Shown here in pieces: positions 28,795 through 38,020 of a DNA stretch of 64,000 bases. A program made the translations under genes and the position numbers. The stretch is taken from the NCBI GenBank assembly GCA_022792885.1, contig JAAWBX010000007.1:1-64000 (forward strand), in the 5' to 3' direction. The stretch is from Lachnospiraceae bacterium (GTDB lineage: Bacteria; Bacillota; Clostridia; Lachnospirales; Lachnospiraceae). The notes below the pieces were generated by a model that was not told the origin of the DNA, did no database searches, and worked only from the letters and a program-made list of their open reading frames with translations. Numbering within the stretch: the stretch's first letter is position 1; every line of letters begins with the position of its first letter.

Positions 28795-30117
28795 ATGTTT
28801 TCAGGAAAAGATTTATCCCGTTTGATCATTCCGCTCATTATTGAGACGACCCTTTCGGTCACGGTGGGAATGTCGGACATTATCATGGTTGCTCATGCGG
28901 GGGAGGCGGCCGTCTCAGGCGTATCCCTGGTAGATTCGATCAATGTGCTTCTGATTAACCTTCTGTCGGCGGTGGCGACCGGCGGCGCGATCGTTTCTTC
29001 CCAGTTTCTGGGAAAGGGAAAACCAGAGCGGGCCTGCGCAGCCGGAACGCAACTGGTTTCGGCGGTTACGCTTCTCTCGGCGGTTATTATGGCAGCGGCG
29101 CTTTTGTTTTGCGCTCCGATTCTCAAGCTTCTTTTCGGCGAACTGGAAGCGGAGGTTATGACGAATGCAGAATCCTATTTTTTTATCTGTGCCGTTTCCT
29201 ATCCTTTTATGGGAATTTATAATGCCTGCGCGGCTCTTTTCCGTTCGATGAAGGAAGCGAAAGTATCTATGTGGACCGGCTTCATTGTAAATGTACTGAA
29301 TATCGGTTTTAACTGGTTTTTTATCTACATAGTCGGGCTGGATGCGGCCGGCGTTGCGCTGGGGACGTTGATATCCCGCGTGGTCGGCGCTCTGATTACG
29401 CTGTATTTGATCCGAAAGCCGAAGTATCTTTTACATACGGAAAATTACTGGAAAGCCGGACTGGATTTCCCCATGATCAAACGGATTATGGCGATCGGTA
29501 TTCCGAGCGGGATGGAAAACAGCATGTTTCATATCGGGAAGATTCTGGTGGCCGGTTTGATTACGTCTTTCGGGACGGCTTCCATTGCGGCGAATGCGGC
29601 TTCCAATACGATTTCCGCTTTTGGTACGCTGCCGGGGACGGCTATCGGTCTGGGCCTTGTGACGATTGTGGGACAGTGCGTAGGGGCGTCGGATTATGCC
29701 GGCGCCAGGAAGCATACCGGGCAGATGATGAAATTGACTTATGCGTTGTTTATTCTTACAAACGGAGCCATCTTTTTGTTTTGCCGGCCGCTGGTCGAGT
29801 TTTACCATCTGTCGCGGGAAGCGACCGATATGGCGGTGGAGATATTGAAGATTTCCAGTATCTGCTCGATTCTGATCTGGCCTACGGCGTTTGTAATACC
29901 CAACGCGCTGCGTGCGTCCAACGATGTGGCGTTCACCATGTGTTCATCCATTTTTTCCATGTGGATTTTCCGGATCGGTTTCAGTTATTTGTTGAGTCTT
30001 TATTTTCATCTGGGGCTTATGGGAACCTGGATCGCCATGTTCATCGACTGGGCGGTGCGTTCGGTCTTCTTCGTTTATCGTTATAAGAAGAACGGCCTGG
30101 TCTTCCATACCCGTTAG
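28795..30117 (+). CDS. MATE family efflux transporter
   Basis: This 440-residue inner-membrane protein has the 12-helix MATE layout in two six-helix halves. Family segments include GMSDIIMVAHAGEAAVSGVSL in helices 1-2, GIPSGMENSMFHIGKI at the start of the second half, and PGTAIGLGLVTIVGQCVGA. Such proteins export cationic drugs or metabolites using a Na+ or H+ gradient; the substrate cannot be read from sequence. AAAGGAG stands 6 nt before the ATG. It stands alone between a promoter and a hairpin. Confidence 0.9.
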   Translation: MFSGKDLSRLIIPLIIETTLSVTVGMSDIIMVAHAGEAAVSGVSLVDSINVLLINLLSAVATGGAIVSSQFLGKGKPERACAAGTQLVSAVTLLSAVIMAAALLFCAPILKLLFGELEAEVMTNAESYFFICAVSYPFMGIYNACAALFRSMKEAKVSMWTGFIVNVLNIGFNWFFIYIVGLDAAGVALGTLISRVVGALITLYLIRKPKYLLHTENYWKAGLDFPMIKRIMAIGIPSGMENSMFHIGKILVAGLITSFGTASIAANAASNTISAFGTLPGTAIGLGLVTIVGQCVGASDYAGARKHTGQMMKLTYALFILTNGAIFLFCRPLVEFYHLSREATDMAVEILKISSICSILIWPTAFVIPNALRASNDVAFTMCSSIFSMWIFRIGFSYLLSLYFHLGLMGTWIAMFIDWAVRSVFFVYRYKKNGLVFHTR

Positions 30118-30161
30118 GGGATGTGTTGGCGGCGGAAGCAGAAGGTTTGCGAACGGAAAAA

Positions 30162-30182
30162 CCGGCTACACGGAGTAGCCGG
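30162..30182 (+). terminator. candidate terminator after the MATE gene
   Basis: CCGGCTAC and GTAGCCGG pair across a 5-nt loop and are followed by CTTCTTTC, a weak T tract. The hairpin lies over the last codons of the sigma-factor gene on the other strand. Confidence 0.5.
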
Positions 30183-30705
30183 CTTCTTTCAGACGTGTTC
30201 GTATTCGATGACGGATGCGGCTGATTCTCTTATCAACCAGATTTTCGGAGGAATGGATCTGCGCGGCGATCTGACGGCTGGTCATGTTCTCGTAGAAACG
30301 ATAGTGGACCAGTTCCTGGTATTCCGGTTTCATATCGCCGATCATCTGTGCCAGGAGCTGTAAGGCGTCCTGAGCGATCACTTCCTGTTCCGGATCCGTT
30401 TTAACAGACTTGCGTTCAATGCCGGCTTCGATAAGCTGCTCATAGGATTGCATTTTTTTCTGGGCGCGTTTTCGCAGAATATCGACACAGCGGCTTTTTG
30501 TCAGGGTAAGTGTGTAAGTATAGAGCTCTATGAGAGAGTATTTAGACAGGTCTGTCCGGCGTTCCAATATCTCCAGGATTACGCTCTGCACGACGTCCTC
30601 CGCTTCGCTTTCTCCGACAAGCCAACGCGCGCAGTACCAGAGGCGGTGTCGATATTTTTCATAGAGTTCGGCAATTTTATCTTTGTCTTTATCGGATGTA
30701 ATCAT
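30166..30705 (-). CDS. sigma-70 family (ECF-like) RNA polymerase sigma factor
   Basis: This 179-residue protein has region 2 (YRHRLWYCARWLVGESEAEDVVQSVILEI) and region 4 with a helix-turn-helix (MTSRQIAAQIHSSENLVDKRISRI). It would direct RNA polymerase to a small set of promoters. No anti-sigma gene lies next to it; the neighbours are a MATE pump and cytidine deaminase. Control may therefore be by transcription or by a remote partner. AAGGTGA precedes the ATG. The 3' end overlaps the hairpin at 30162-30182. Confidence 0.85.
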   Translation of the reverse strand: MITSDKDKDKIAELYEKYRHRLWYCARWLVGESEAEDVVQSVILEILERRTDLSKYSLIELYTYTLTLTKSRCVDILRKRAQKKMQSYEQLIEAGIERKSVKTDPEQEVIAQDALQLLAQMIGDMKPEYQELVHYRFYENMTSRQIAAQIHSSENLVDKRISRIRHRIRTRLKEAGYSV

Positions 30706-30732
30706 AATTTCACCTTAATGTAAGTGCCGATC

Positions 30733-31146
30733 TTAGCAAAGTCCTTCATCAGGACCGGTAAAAGCCTTCGGCATCAGATCCTTTATGGTTATGCGAAAAA
30801 TCCGGCTTCCGTCCGGATTGCTCAAAATTACTTGCAGGTCGCTTCCGAAGTCGTATAAAAACTGACGGCAGGTTCCACAGGGGGAGACGGGGGCTTTCTG
30901 ATCAGAGACTATGGCGATTGCCAGAAAATCCTGATAGCCTTCCGAAACCGCTTTCGTGACGGCGCACCGTTCGGCGCAGATGCTGTACAACATCTTCTCC
31001 AGTTCCACGTTACATCCGGTGAAAACGGAGCCGTCCGTGGTCAGCAGAGCCGCGCCGACCCGAAAGCCTGACATGGGAACTCTGGCATACCGTCTGGCAT
31101 CGGCGGCCTGTTGAATGAGTTGTTCTTCCTGCAATTTGGTCAACAT
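30733..31146 (-). CDS. cdd: cytidine deaminase
   Basis: This 137-residue zinc enzyme converts cytidine and deoxycytidine to uridines in pyrimidine salvage. The zinc site is CAER (catalytic Glu) together with PCGTCRQ, and the substrate segment GCNVELEKMLYSI precedes it. The length is normal for the tetrameric form. Its promoter carries an inverted repeat over the -10. Confidence 0.95.
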   Translation of the reverse strand: MLTKLQEEQLIQQAADARRYARVPMSGFRVGAALLTTDGSVFTGCNVELEKMLYSICAERCAVTKAVSEGYQDFLAIAIVSDQKAPVSPCGTCRQFLYDFGSDLQVILSNPDGSRIFRITIKDLMPKAFTGPDEGLC

Positions 31147-31181
31147 GTTGCAGAAACCTCTCTTTTTTTAAAATCTTATGA

Positions 31182-31212
31182 TTATTTTATCATAAAATAA
31201 CGGTTTTTTCAA
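31182..31212 (-). promoter_or_regulatory. cdd promoter with an overlapping palindrome
   Basis: Minus-strand TTGAAA (31207-31212), a 17-bp spacer and TAAAAT (31184-31189). The -10 lies inside TTATTTTAT-C-ATAAAATAA (31182-31200), a perfect 9-bp inverted repeat around one base, suitable for a dimeric repressor. The start codon is 35 bp downstream. Confidence 0.5.
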
Positions 31213-31239
31213 CAAGATACTGATTTTTTGTCAGATTAT

Positions 31240-31911
31240 TTACCAGATATAGTTTTTCCATATGGCTTCCGCTCTGGCCGGCGTAAATTCGGTAAAGTCT
31301 TTTATGAAACCGGTCGCAGTGCTCACATCCTGTCCGGCCGAATGGGGATTCAAGAAGGCGACGGAGGCCATCCCTGCCCGGTTGGCGGCTAAAATTCCGT
31401 TATGTGAATCCTCCACGACCAGGCATTCGGACGGAGTAAGTCCGAGCTTTTCGGCTGCTTTTTGAAAAATGTCCGGGGCCGGTTTGGGGTTGGCCACGTT
31501 CTCTCCGCTGATCAGAAGGTCAAAAAAACCGCCGAGGGACAAAGTTGTTATAACGTTTTCGATATAAGGCTGCGGGGAGGAAGATGCTACGGCCAGACGG
31601 TAACCGGCTTTTTGCATCCGTTCCAGCATTTCGCGGACGCCTGCCACGAGCGGATATCCTTCGTTTTGATTGATTTCGTCTTTCCGCATTTGGACGGTGC
31701 GTTCAAATTCTTCGTCGCTGATGGGGAACATCCCGAACATTTCGTGTATTTTTGCCAGGATTACCGGCCGGGTCGCGCCTAAAAGAGACGCAAAGTCTTC
31801 ATATTGGATAGAGAACCCCATGGGGGCCAGGGTCATTTGATAAGCCCGGCAGTGTACCGGCTCTGAATCGATCAGGGTCCCATCCATATCGAATAAAATT
31901 CCTCGTAACAT
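31240..31911 (-). CDS. HAD superfamily hydrolase (beta-phosphoglucomutase-like subfamily)
   Basis: This 223-residue phosphatase or phosphomutase has motif I FDMDGTLIDSEP (nucleophile Asp8), motif II ASSSPQ, and motif III with VVEDSHNGILAANRAGM. A helical cap (about 15-85) follows motif I. The substrate is not predictable; sugar phosphates are usual. GAGGAGG stands before the ATG at 31911, and upstream open sequence is not used. A minus-strand TATAAT is at 31934-31939. Confidence 0.85.
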   Translation of the reverse strand: MLRGILFDMDGTLIDSEPVHCRAYQMTLAPMGFSIQYEDFASLLGATRPVILAKIHEMFGMFPISDEEFERTVQMRKDEINQNEGYPLVAGVREMLERMQKAGYRLAVASSSPQPYIENVITTLSLGGFFDLLISGENVANPKPAPDIFQKAAEKLGLTPSECLVVEDSHNGILAANRAGMASVAFLNPHSAGQDVSTATGFIKDFTEFTPARAEAIWKNYIW

Positions 31912-31973
31912 GTAAATCCTCCTCTTTGTACTTATTATAAGCGATCTGAGGCGGCGCGCAAGAGGTAAATGGA

Positions 31974-32002
31974 TTGACAAACCATGCGGTGATTGCTAAA
32001 AT
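31974..32002 (+). promoter_or_regulatory. promoter of the 32068 hybrid kinase
   Basis: TTGACA (31974-31979), a 17-bp spacer and TAAAAT (31997-32002) leave a leader of about 60 nt. Confidence 0.75.
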
Positions 32003-32067
32003 TATGATATAAAATGAGAAGTGCGCGCTGTTTTTGCGGGACTGCAGGACACGGGGAGGAAATCCAC

Positions 32068-35000
32068 ATGTATCATTGTAAGATTCGGTCTTATTTCGTC
32101 GGGCATCGAAGCGGAACCTGGGAGGTTTTGAAAGAAATGCCCCCTTTGGCATGCTTTACGCATGAATTTATTGAGAGCGCGGAACCGGAGGAAGCTTTGG
32201 CAGCCCGGGCTGATGTGATTTTGGCTGATTTGCGAGAGATGGATGAAAAGGAAGCGCTGCGAATTCTGGTTTCCGGGAAGAAGAAGGAAGCCGAACTTAT
32301 TTTGTTGATGGAAAAAGACGGGTTTGCGTATCTGGAGGATGATCTGTCTGAGGTGAAGGATATCTGGCTTCTTCCGATGTCGGAGAAAGAACTTCGGTTC
32401 CGTTTTCTTCGTTGGCAGGAAAGCTGCAAGATGAATCGGGATTTCCGGCAGACCAGCCATTATCTGGAAGCTACGATCAACAGTGTTCCCAATCTTATCT
32501 GGTATAAAGATAAAAACGGCATTCATGAGAAAGTAAACGACAGTTTTTGCAGAACGGTTAATAAAACAAAGCAGCAGGTAGAGGGACAGGGTCACGCTTA
32601 TATCTGGAATGTGGAACATGACGATCCTGTCTGTATCGAATCGGAACGAGAGGTTATGAACCGGAGGGAGACGATCGCGTCCGAGGAAACGATTCAGACC
32701 GGCGAAGGGACCAGGCTGCTCACTACCTATAAATCCCCCCTATATGATTTTGACGGAAGCGTGATGGGAACCGTAGGCGTGGCGATCGATGTAACCCAGG
32801 AGCGCGCGTACGAGCAGGAGATTATTAGTAAAAATCATACGCTGGAGAGCCTTTTTATGACGATCGACTGCGGCGTTATGTGTCATACGCTGGATGGTTC
32901 GCGGATCATCAGCATCAACCGGGCGGCGCTTCGGCTTCTCGGTTATGAATCTCAGGAAGAGCTGGTGGCGGAAGGATTTGATCTTGTGGCGAGTTCCGTT
33001 GTGGAGGAGGATCGGTTAAGGCTTCAGGAATGTATTCGCAGTCTGAAGAAGGCGGAGGACAGCGTTGGCATAGAATACCGTGTGTTGCATAAAGACGGAA
33101 AGATTTTACATATTATGGGGAACGTTAAGCTGATAGAGGAGAACGGGGAACTGTTTTATCAGCGTTTTCTTTTGGACTGTACGGCTCAGAAATTGCGGGA
33201 GCAGAAAGAGCGGACGGAAAACGAGCGGCATCAGATGGAGCTTATTCAGGCGCTGAGTATCGATTACCGTTTTGTCTGCTTTTTTGATCTGGACACGGGA
33301 AGAGGGATGCCGCTTCGAATTGATGAAAATACGGACGGTATTTTTGCCGCTGTTTTCAACCGGGAACGTTCCTTTAAGGAAAGTATGGAGGCTTATATTG
33401 AACAGTATGTTTATGAAGAAGACCGGGAGATGCTGAGAGAAACGTTTTCTCAGGAACAGTTAAAGGAAGCTTTGTCCGATAAGAAAACATGCTACATCAA
33501 TTACCGCTTTTCCATGAACGGGGAGATAAAATATTACCAGATAAAGACCGTGCGTGCCGGAGCCTGGGATGAGCGCCGGGGAATTGTGCTGGGTTTCCGC
33601 AATGTGGACGAAGAGACGCGCAATGAGATGAAGAAAAAAGAGCTGCTGGAGACTGCTCTTTTCCAGGCAAAGAGAGCCAATAAAGCGAAGAGCGTATTTC
33701 TTTCCAACATGTCTCACGATATCCGGACGCCGATGAATGCCATCGTCGGTTTCACGACTCTGGCGATTACGCATATTGATCGGAGAGAGCAGGTGGAGGA
33801 ATATCTGAAGAAGATTCTGACATCGGGGAATCATCTGGTAAGTCTGATCAATGATGTACTTGATATGAGCCGTATCGAGAGCGGGAAGATGCATTTGGAG
33901 GAAACTTTATGCAATCTGCCCGATATTCTGCACGGATTGCGCAGTATTGTGCAGGCGGACGTACGCGCCAAGCAACTGGATTTGTATATCGATACGGTGG
34001 ATGTGCTGGATGAAGAGATTTATTGCGATAAATTACGGTTGAATCAGGTGCTTTTGAATCTTCTCGGCAATTCCATCAAATATACGGGAGCCGGCGGTAT
34101 GGTCAGCATGCGGATCACGGAGAAAGCGGGAGCGCCGTCCGGGTACGCGAATTATGAGTTTGTCATTAAAGATACCGGAATCGGGATGAGCGAAGAGTTT
34201 GTGGCCCACATTTTCGAGCCGTTTGAACGGGAGAGAAACTCCACTATCAGCAGGATTCAGGGAACCGGTCTCGGAATGGCCATTACCAAAAATATTGTAG
34301 ACATGATGGACGGCGCCATTGAGGTGAGAAGCGAGCAGGGAGCGGGCACGGAGTTTATTCTTTCGCTTACGTTCCGCCTGCATTCTCAGAAGAAGGTGGT
34401 TCAGACGATACCGGAATTGAAAGGTTGCCGCGCGTTGGTAGTGGATGATGATTTCAGTACGTGTGACAGCGTATCTTATATGCTTCAGCAGTTTGGGATG
34501 CGTGCGGAGTGGACGCTGTCAGGGAAAGAAGCGATACTCAGGACACGACAGGCGATTATGCGCAACGACGCCTATTCGGTTTATCTGATCGACTGGATCA
34601 TGCCGGACATGAACGGGGTGGAAGTTGCGCGCAGGATTCGGAAAGAAACCGGAGAAAATGTCCCGATCATCGTTTTGACCGCGTATGATTGGTCGGATAT
34701 TGAGGATGAGGCAAGGGATGCCGGCGTGTCGGCTTTTTGCAGCAAACCGCTGTTTCAGTCCGAGTTGAGAACCTGTTTGCATGCCATTGTGAACACGGAG
34801 GAGACGGAAGGGAACGAGGAGAAGCAGGAGATAAAACCGCTCCATACAGGATGTATTCTGCTGGCGGAGGATAACGAGCTGAATCAGGAGATCACGACGG
34901 CGCTTCTGAAAGAGGCGGGATTTTCCGTGGAGGTCGCGGATAATGGGCAGGCTGCCGTGGATCGATTGACGGAAGCGGGACCGGATTATTATTGTCTGGT

Positions 35001-35223
35001 ACTTATGGATGTTCAGATGCCGGTGATGAACGGTTATGAGGCGACAAAAAAGATAAGGGGACTGGCGGATCCGAAACTGGCGCAAATTCCTATTTTGGCG
35101 ATGACGGCTAATGCTTTTGAGGAGGATCGGCAGGAAGCGCTTCGCTGTGGAATGAACGGACATATCGCAAAACCGATCAATATTGATAAGATGTGGGAAA
35201 CTCTGGAACAGATTTTGGGGTAA
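32068..35223 (+). CDS. cytosolic hybrid histidine kinase: PAS domains, HisKA, HATPase, two receivers
   Basis: This 1051-residue protein lacks transmembrane segments. In order it has a degenerate receiver-like N-terminus (about 1-115), a PAS domain (about 130-245), a second PAS (about 255-375) and a third PAS-like region (about 395-515). Next is HisKA with the phospho-His at 550 (NMSHDIRTP) and HATPase with FEPFERERNSTISRIQGTGLGM. Two receivers follow, one with DWIMPDMNG (about 795-920) and one with DVQMPVMNG (about 935-1050). The start at 32068 has GGGGAGG upstream. It would sense a cytosolic signal and feed a phosphorelay. It is convergent with the three-gene kinase operon and shares its terminator; no DNA-binding output domain is present. 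Confidence 0.9.
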   Translation: MYHCKIRSYFVGHRSGTWEVLKEMPPLACFTHEFIESAEPEEALAARADVILADLREMDEKEALRILVSGKKKEAELILLMEKDGFAYLEDDLSEVKDIWLLPMSEKELRFRFLRWQESCKMNRDFRQTSHYLEATINSVPNLIWYKDKNGIHEKVNDSFCRTVNKTKQQVEGQGHAYIWNVEHDDPVCIESEREVMNRRETIASEETIQTGEGTRLLTTYKSPLYDFDGSVMGTVGVAIDVTQERAYEQEIISKNHTLESLFMTIDCGVMCHTLDGSRIISINRAALRLLGYESQEELVAEGFDLVASSVVEEDRLRLQECIRSLKKAEDSVGIEYRVLHKDGKILHIMGNVKLIEENGELFYQRFLLDCTAQKLREQKERTENERHQMELIQALSIDYRFVCFFDLDTGRGMPLRIDENTDGIFAAVFNRERSFKESMEAYIEQYVYEEDREMLRETFSQEQLKEALSDKKTCYINYRFSMNGEIKYYQIKTVRAGAWDERRGIVLGFRNVDEETRNEMKKKELLETALFQAKRANKAKSVFLSNMSHDIRTPMNAIVGFTTLAITHIDRREQVEEYLKKILTSGNHLVSLINDVLDMSRIESGKMHLEETLCNLPDILHGLRSIVQADVRAKQLDLYIDTVDVLDEEIYCDKLRLNQVLLNLLGNSIKYTGAGGMVSMRITEKAGAPSGYANYEFVIKDTGIGMSEEFVAHIFEPFERERNSTISRIQGTGLGMAITKNIVDMMDGAIEVRSEQGAGTEFILSLTFRLHSQKKVVQTIPELKGCRALVVDDDFSTCDSVSYMLQQFGMRAEWTLSGKEAILRTRQAIMRNDAYSVYLIDWIMPDMNGVEVARRIRKETGENVPIIVLTAYDWSDIEDEARDAGVSAFCSKPLFQSELRTCLHAIVNTEETEGNEEKQEIKPLHTGCILLAEDNELNQEITTALLKEAGFSVEVADNGQAAVDRLTEAGPDYYCLVLMDVQMPVMNGYEATKKIRGLADPKLAQIPILAMTANAFEEDRQEALRCGMNGHIAKPINIDKMWETLEQILG

Positions 35224-35241
35224 CGAATATCGTTTTGGAAT

Positions 35242-35275
35242 AAAAATCAGCACCCGTTTACGGGTGCTGATTTTT
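35242..35275 (+). terminator. bidirectional terminator between two kinase transcripts
   Basis: AAAAATCAGCACCCG and CGGGTGCTGATTTTT form a perfect 15-bp stem with a 4-nt loop. A and T tracts on both sides let it end both the rightward 32068 gene and the leftward kinase operon. Confidence 0.95.
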
Positions 35276-35299
35276 CGCTATGACTGTCTCTGTGGTAGT

Positions 35300-38020
35300 T
35301 TATGAATCCGCTTCCGATCTTGGGGTATCCCAAAAAGAAGAGGAAGCATTTTTTTTCATAAATAACAGACCGAAAGAACCGGGGCCGCAGTTACTGGCGA
35401 TAGCGGAGGATGCTTTCTGCAGGTAGATATGTTCAAAAGGACAATATTGTTGTACCAGATTCCGGATGTATTGGACACGTTTGGCGTCTATCCCCGCGTA
35501 TGTAATAAAAAGGATACGCCGGTCGATATTTCTGGTATTTGCAAATACTTTTCGTATATAACGTTTGGAAACATGTGTAAAACTGCCCATCTCCATGCCG
35601 CTCACAACCATCTTGCTGTTCCAGAGCATGATGATCGGATGTAACAGCAGCGCGTCGCAGAGGATCTGTATCCGTTTGGAGATCTTACCGGACTGGCACA
35701 ACATGTGGGTGCTGTCAATAATGAACGCAGAGGAGATATATCGCTTCATTTTCAGGAGATTTTTGACGATTTCATCCTTTGCAATATGTTGTTCCGCCTG
35801 GTGGGCCGCGTACAGGACTAGCAGTCCCATGCTGCTGGACAGATGGCCGGAATCTATAACCGTGACATTTTCAAAGGATCTTGCCGCTTCAAGGGCGTTG
35901 GAATATCCCTGACTGACATGTTTTGCCATGGAGATATGGATCACCCTTTGGGCTTCCGTCAGTTTTTCCGCAAAGAATGTCTCATATTCTTCTATACTCG
36001 GCGGCAGGGAAGAGGCGTTTTTGCCCGCGGCAATATGAGATAATACCTCGTCCGCCTGTAGCTCTATATTATCCAGGAATCGTCCCTGATCCGTGCAAAC
36101 GTAGTAAGGACAGACGGAAATACCGAACTTTTTTTTCAAAGATTCGGGAAGGTCGCATATGCTGTCTGTCGTTATCAAGAGAGGGCGTCTTTGTGCCTGT
36201 TCAAAAATCAGCACATCATGGCCGATCTCGGATTGAAGCGTCTGTTCGCTGAGTTTTACCAGGCCCTTGGGCAGGATGCTCAGGATAGCCGCTTCCAGAA
36301 GAGCGCCGCTGACCGGTTTTGCCAGATAGCCGCTGAAACCTTCTCTTCGGTAAAGGAGCTGATTATCGCTTCCCGCGTTGGCAGTCAGTGCGATTACGGG
36401 TACATCCTGGCATAGTCCTCCGGCCTGGGTGCGCAGTGCATGAAGGCATTGTATTCCGTCCATCTCCGGCATCAGGTGATCCATCAAAATCGCATCATAA
36501 TGTTGGATTCGCGTCAGTCTCAGGCAATCGGCGGCGCTCAAGGCCGTGTCCAGGTGGATTTTCGTGGCTGAAAGCAGCTTACGGACTACCATCAGATTCA
36601 TTTCGTTGTCATCAACGACCAGTATGTGTGCTCTTGGGGCTTCAAAGCTTTGTTTATATTGTTCACCCTCGTGGGTTCTTATACGGGAAGCCAGAGTAAA
36701 GGATCCCAGAGCTTTGTCTTCTACGATATCCTGATCTAACATGACAAGGAAGGTTGAGCCCTTGGTATAGACGGAGTTGACGCTGATCTCTCCGCCCATC
36801 AGATCCACTAACTGATGGACGATGCTAAGCCCAAGTCCCGTACCTTCAATATGACGGTTCTTTTCTTCTTCCACCCGCTTAAAAGCATTGAAGATATAAG
36901 GGATATTCTCTTTTTTTACACCTTGCCCGGTATCCTCCACAGAATACCAGACGCGTACCCGGTTCACTGTGAGGCGTTCACACCAGATGGAAAGGGTGAC
37001 GGAACCTTTGCTTGTGTATTTTATTGCATTATTTAATAGATTGATTAGGATCTGTTTGATCCGTACCTCGTCGCCGTAGAGCATGCTGGGGATCGAAGAA
37101 TCTACATGAAGCTGGAAGTCCAGTCCTTTTTCTCGTGCCTTGATCCAGATCATGTTTACGATCTCCGAAAAAAGAGCTCCTGTTTCATAAGAAACATTTA
37201 CGATCTCCATTTTTTTGGACTTGATCTTGGACAGGTCCAGGATATCGTTGATGAGGGTCAGAAGCATTTTGCTGGCTCCTTGGATACTTCTTGCGTTTTC
37301 GGCCACATCCTCCGAGATGTCTCCCCGCAGAATAATCTCGTTTAGTCCGATGATGGTATTGATGGGAGTACGGATCTCGTGGCTCATGCTGGTGAAGAAA
37401 TTATTCTCCGCCTTGTTTAATTCTTCAATTTCCTTTTTCTGCTGTCTGGAAAGTTCGTTTTCTTCTTCATAGAGTCTGGTCACAAACAAAAGCAGAACGC
37501 TGGTCAGTATACCTACCAGGATAACGGAGACCGCCGAACAAAAGAAGTAATGCGCTTCCGGATTGTGCGCGACGTATTCCGGAAAATAAAAAGAAAAGTA
37601 GTAACAAAGCGAGGTTTCTATCATGCAAAGCAGGAAAAAGACAACCTTACGTTTTCCTTCCAAAGTGATGCTGATATAAATGAAGCAAAGCACAAACCAT
37701 TCGGGTACCCCGCTGTAAAATCCCCCTGCCGTAAAAAAACTTACGGGGAAAATTGCAAGAAGCAGCACGGCAATAGCCGTAGCTCCCGTATGGATACATT
37801 CTTTTCGGATACTGATCCTTGCGATCGTCACCAGACAGATAAGGGCGAATGCCAGGATTGCCAGATTTACGGGATTTCTTCCCATAAGCAGTATGATCGT
37901 CAGTACGATCATGCAGGCTCTTGTGACAACCCGGAACATGCGTTCTCGAAGACTGATCTTATGGTCAACGGTCATTTCAAACCATTTATTTAACACCCTG
38001 ATGTTTCCTCCTGTTTTCAT
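35300..38020 (-). CDS. membrane hybrid kinase fused to a DegV domain (TM-HisKA-HATPase-REC-DegV)
   Basis: This 906-residue protein has about six transmembrane segments (about 30-182), then HisKA with His214 (MSHEIRTP) and HATPase with NNAIKYTS and EGTGLGLSI. A receiver with Asp514 (MDHLMPEMDG) and Lys568 follows. A complete DegV/EDD domain occupies about 613-895: TTDSICDLPESL, SSLPPS, VIDSGHLSSSMGLL, SGKIS and NCGPGSFG. DegV proteins (FakB) bind a fatty acid for the kinase FakA; the usual His before GPG is Asn-Cys here. A lipid-sensing or lipid-responsive kinase is my inference. It overlaps the upstream kinase gene by one base (TAATG). A GTG at 37996, 10 nt after AGGAGG, is an alternative start. 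Confidence 0.88.
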   Translation of the reverse strand: MKTGGNIRVLNKWFEMTVDHKISLRERMFRVVTRACMIVLTIILLMGRNPVNLAILAFALICLVTIARISIRKECIHTGATAIAVLLLAIFPVSFFTAGGFYSGVPEWFVLCFIYISITLEGKRKVVFFLLCMIETSLCYYFSFYFPEYVAHNPEAHYFFCSAVSVILVGILTSVLLLFVTRLYEEENELSRQQKKEIEELNKAENNFFTSMSHEIRTPINTIIGLNEIILRGDISEDVAENARSIQGASKMLLTLINDILDLSKIKSKKMEIVNVSYETGALFSEIVNMIWIKAREKGLDFQLHVDSSIPSMLYGDEVRIKQILINLLNNAIKYTSKGSVTLSIWCERLTVNRVRVWYSVEDTGQGVKKENIPYIFNAFKRVEEEKNRHIEGTGLGLSIVHQLVDLMGGEISVNSVYTKGSTFLVMLDQDIVEDKALGSFTLASRIRTHEGEQYKQSFEAPRAHILVVDDNEMNLMVVRKLLSATKIHLDTALSAADCLRLTRIQHYDAILMDHLMPEMDGIQCLHALRTQAGGLCQDVPVIALTANAGSDNQLLYRREGFSGYLAKPVSGALLEAAILSILPKGLVKLSEQTLQSEIGHDVLIFEQAQRRPLLITTDSICDLPESLKKKFGISVCPYYVCTDQGRFLDNIELQADEVLSHIAAGKNASSLPPSIEEYETFFAEKLTEAQRVIHISMAKHVSQGYSNALEAARSFENVTVIDSGHLSSSMGLLVLYAAHQAEQHIAKDEIVKNLLKMKRYISSAFIIDSTHMLCQSGKISKRIQILCDALLLHPIIMLWNSKMVVSGMEMGSFTHVSKRYIRKVFANTRNIDRRILFITYAGIDAKRVQYIRNLVQQYCPFEHIYLQKASSAIASNCGPGSFGLLFMKKNASSSFWDTPRSEADS

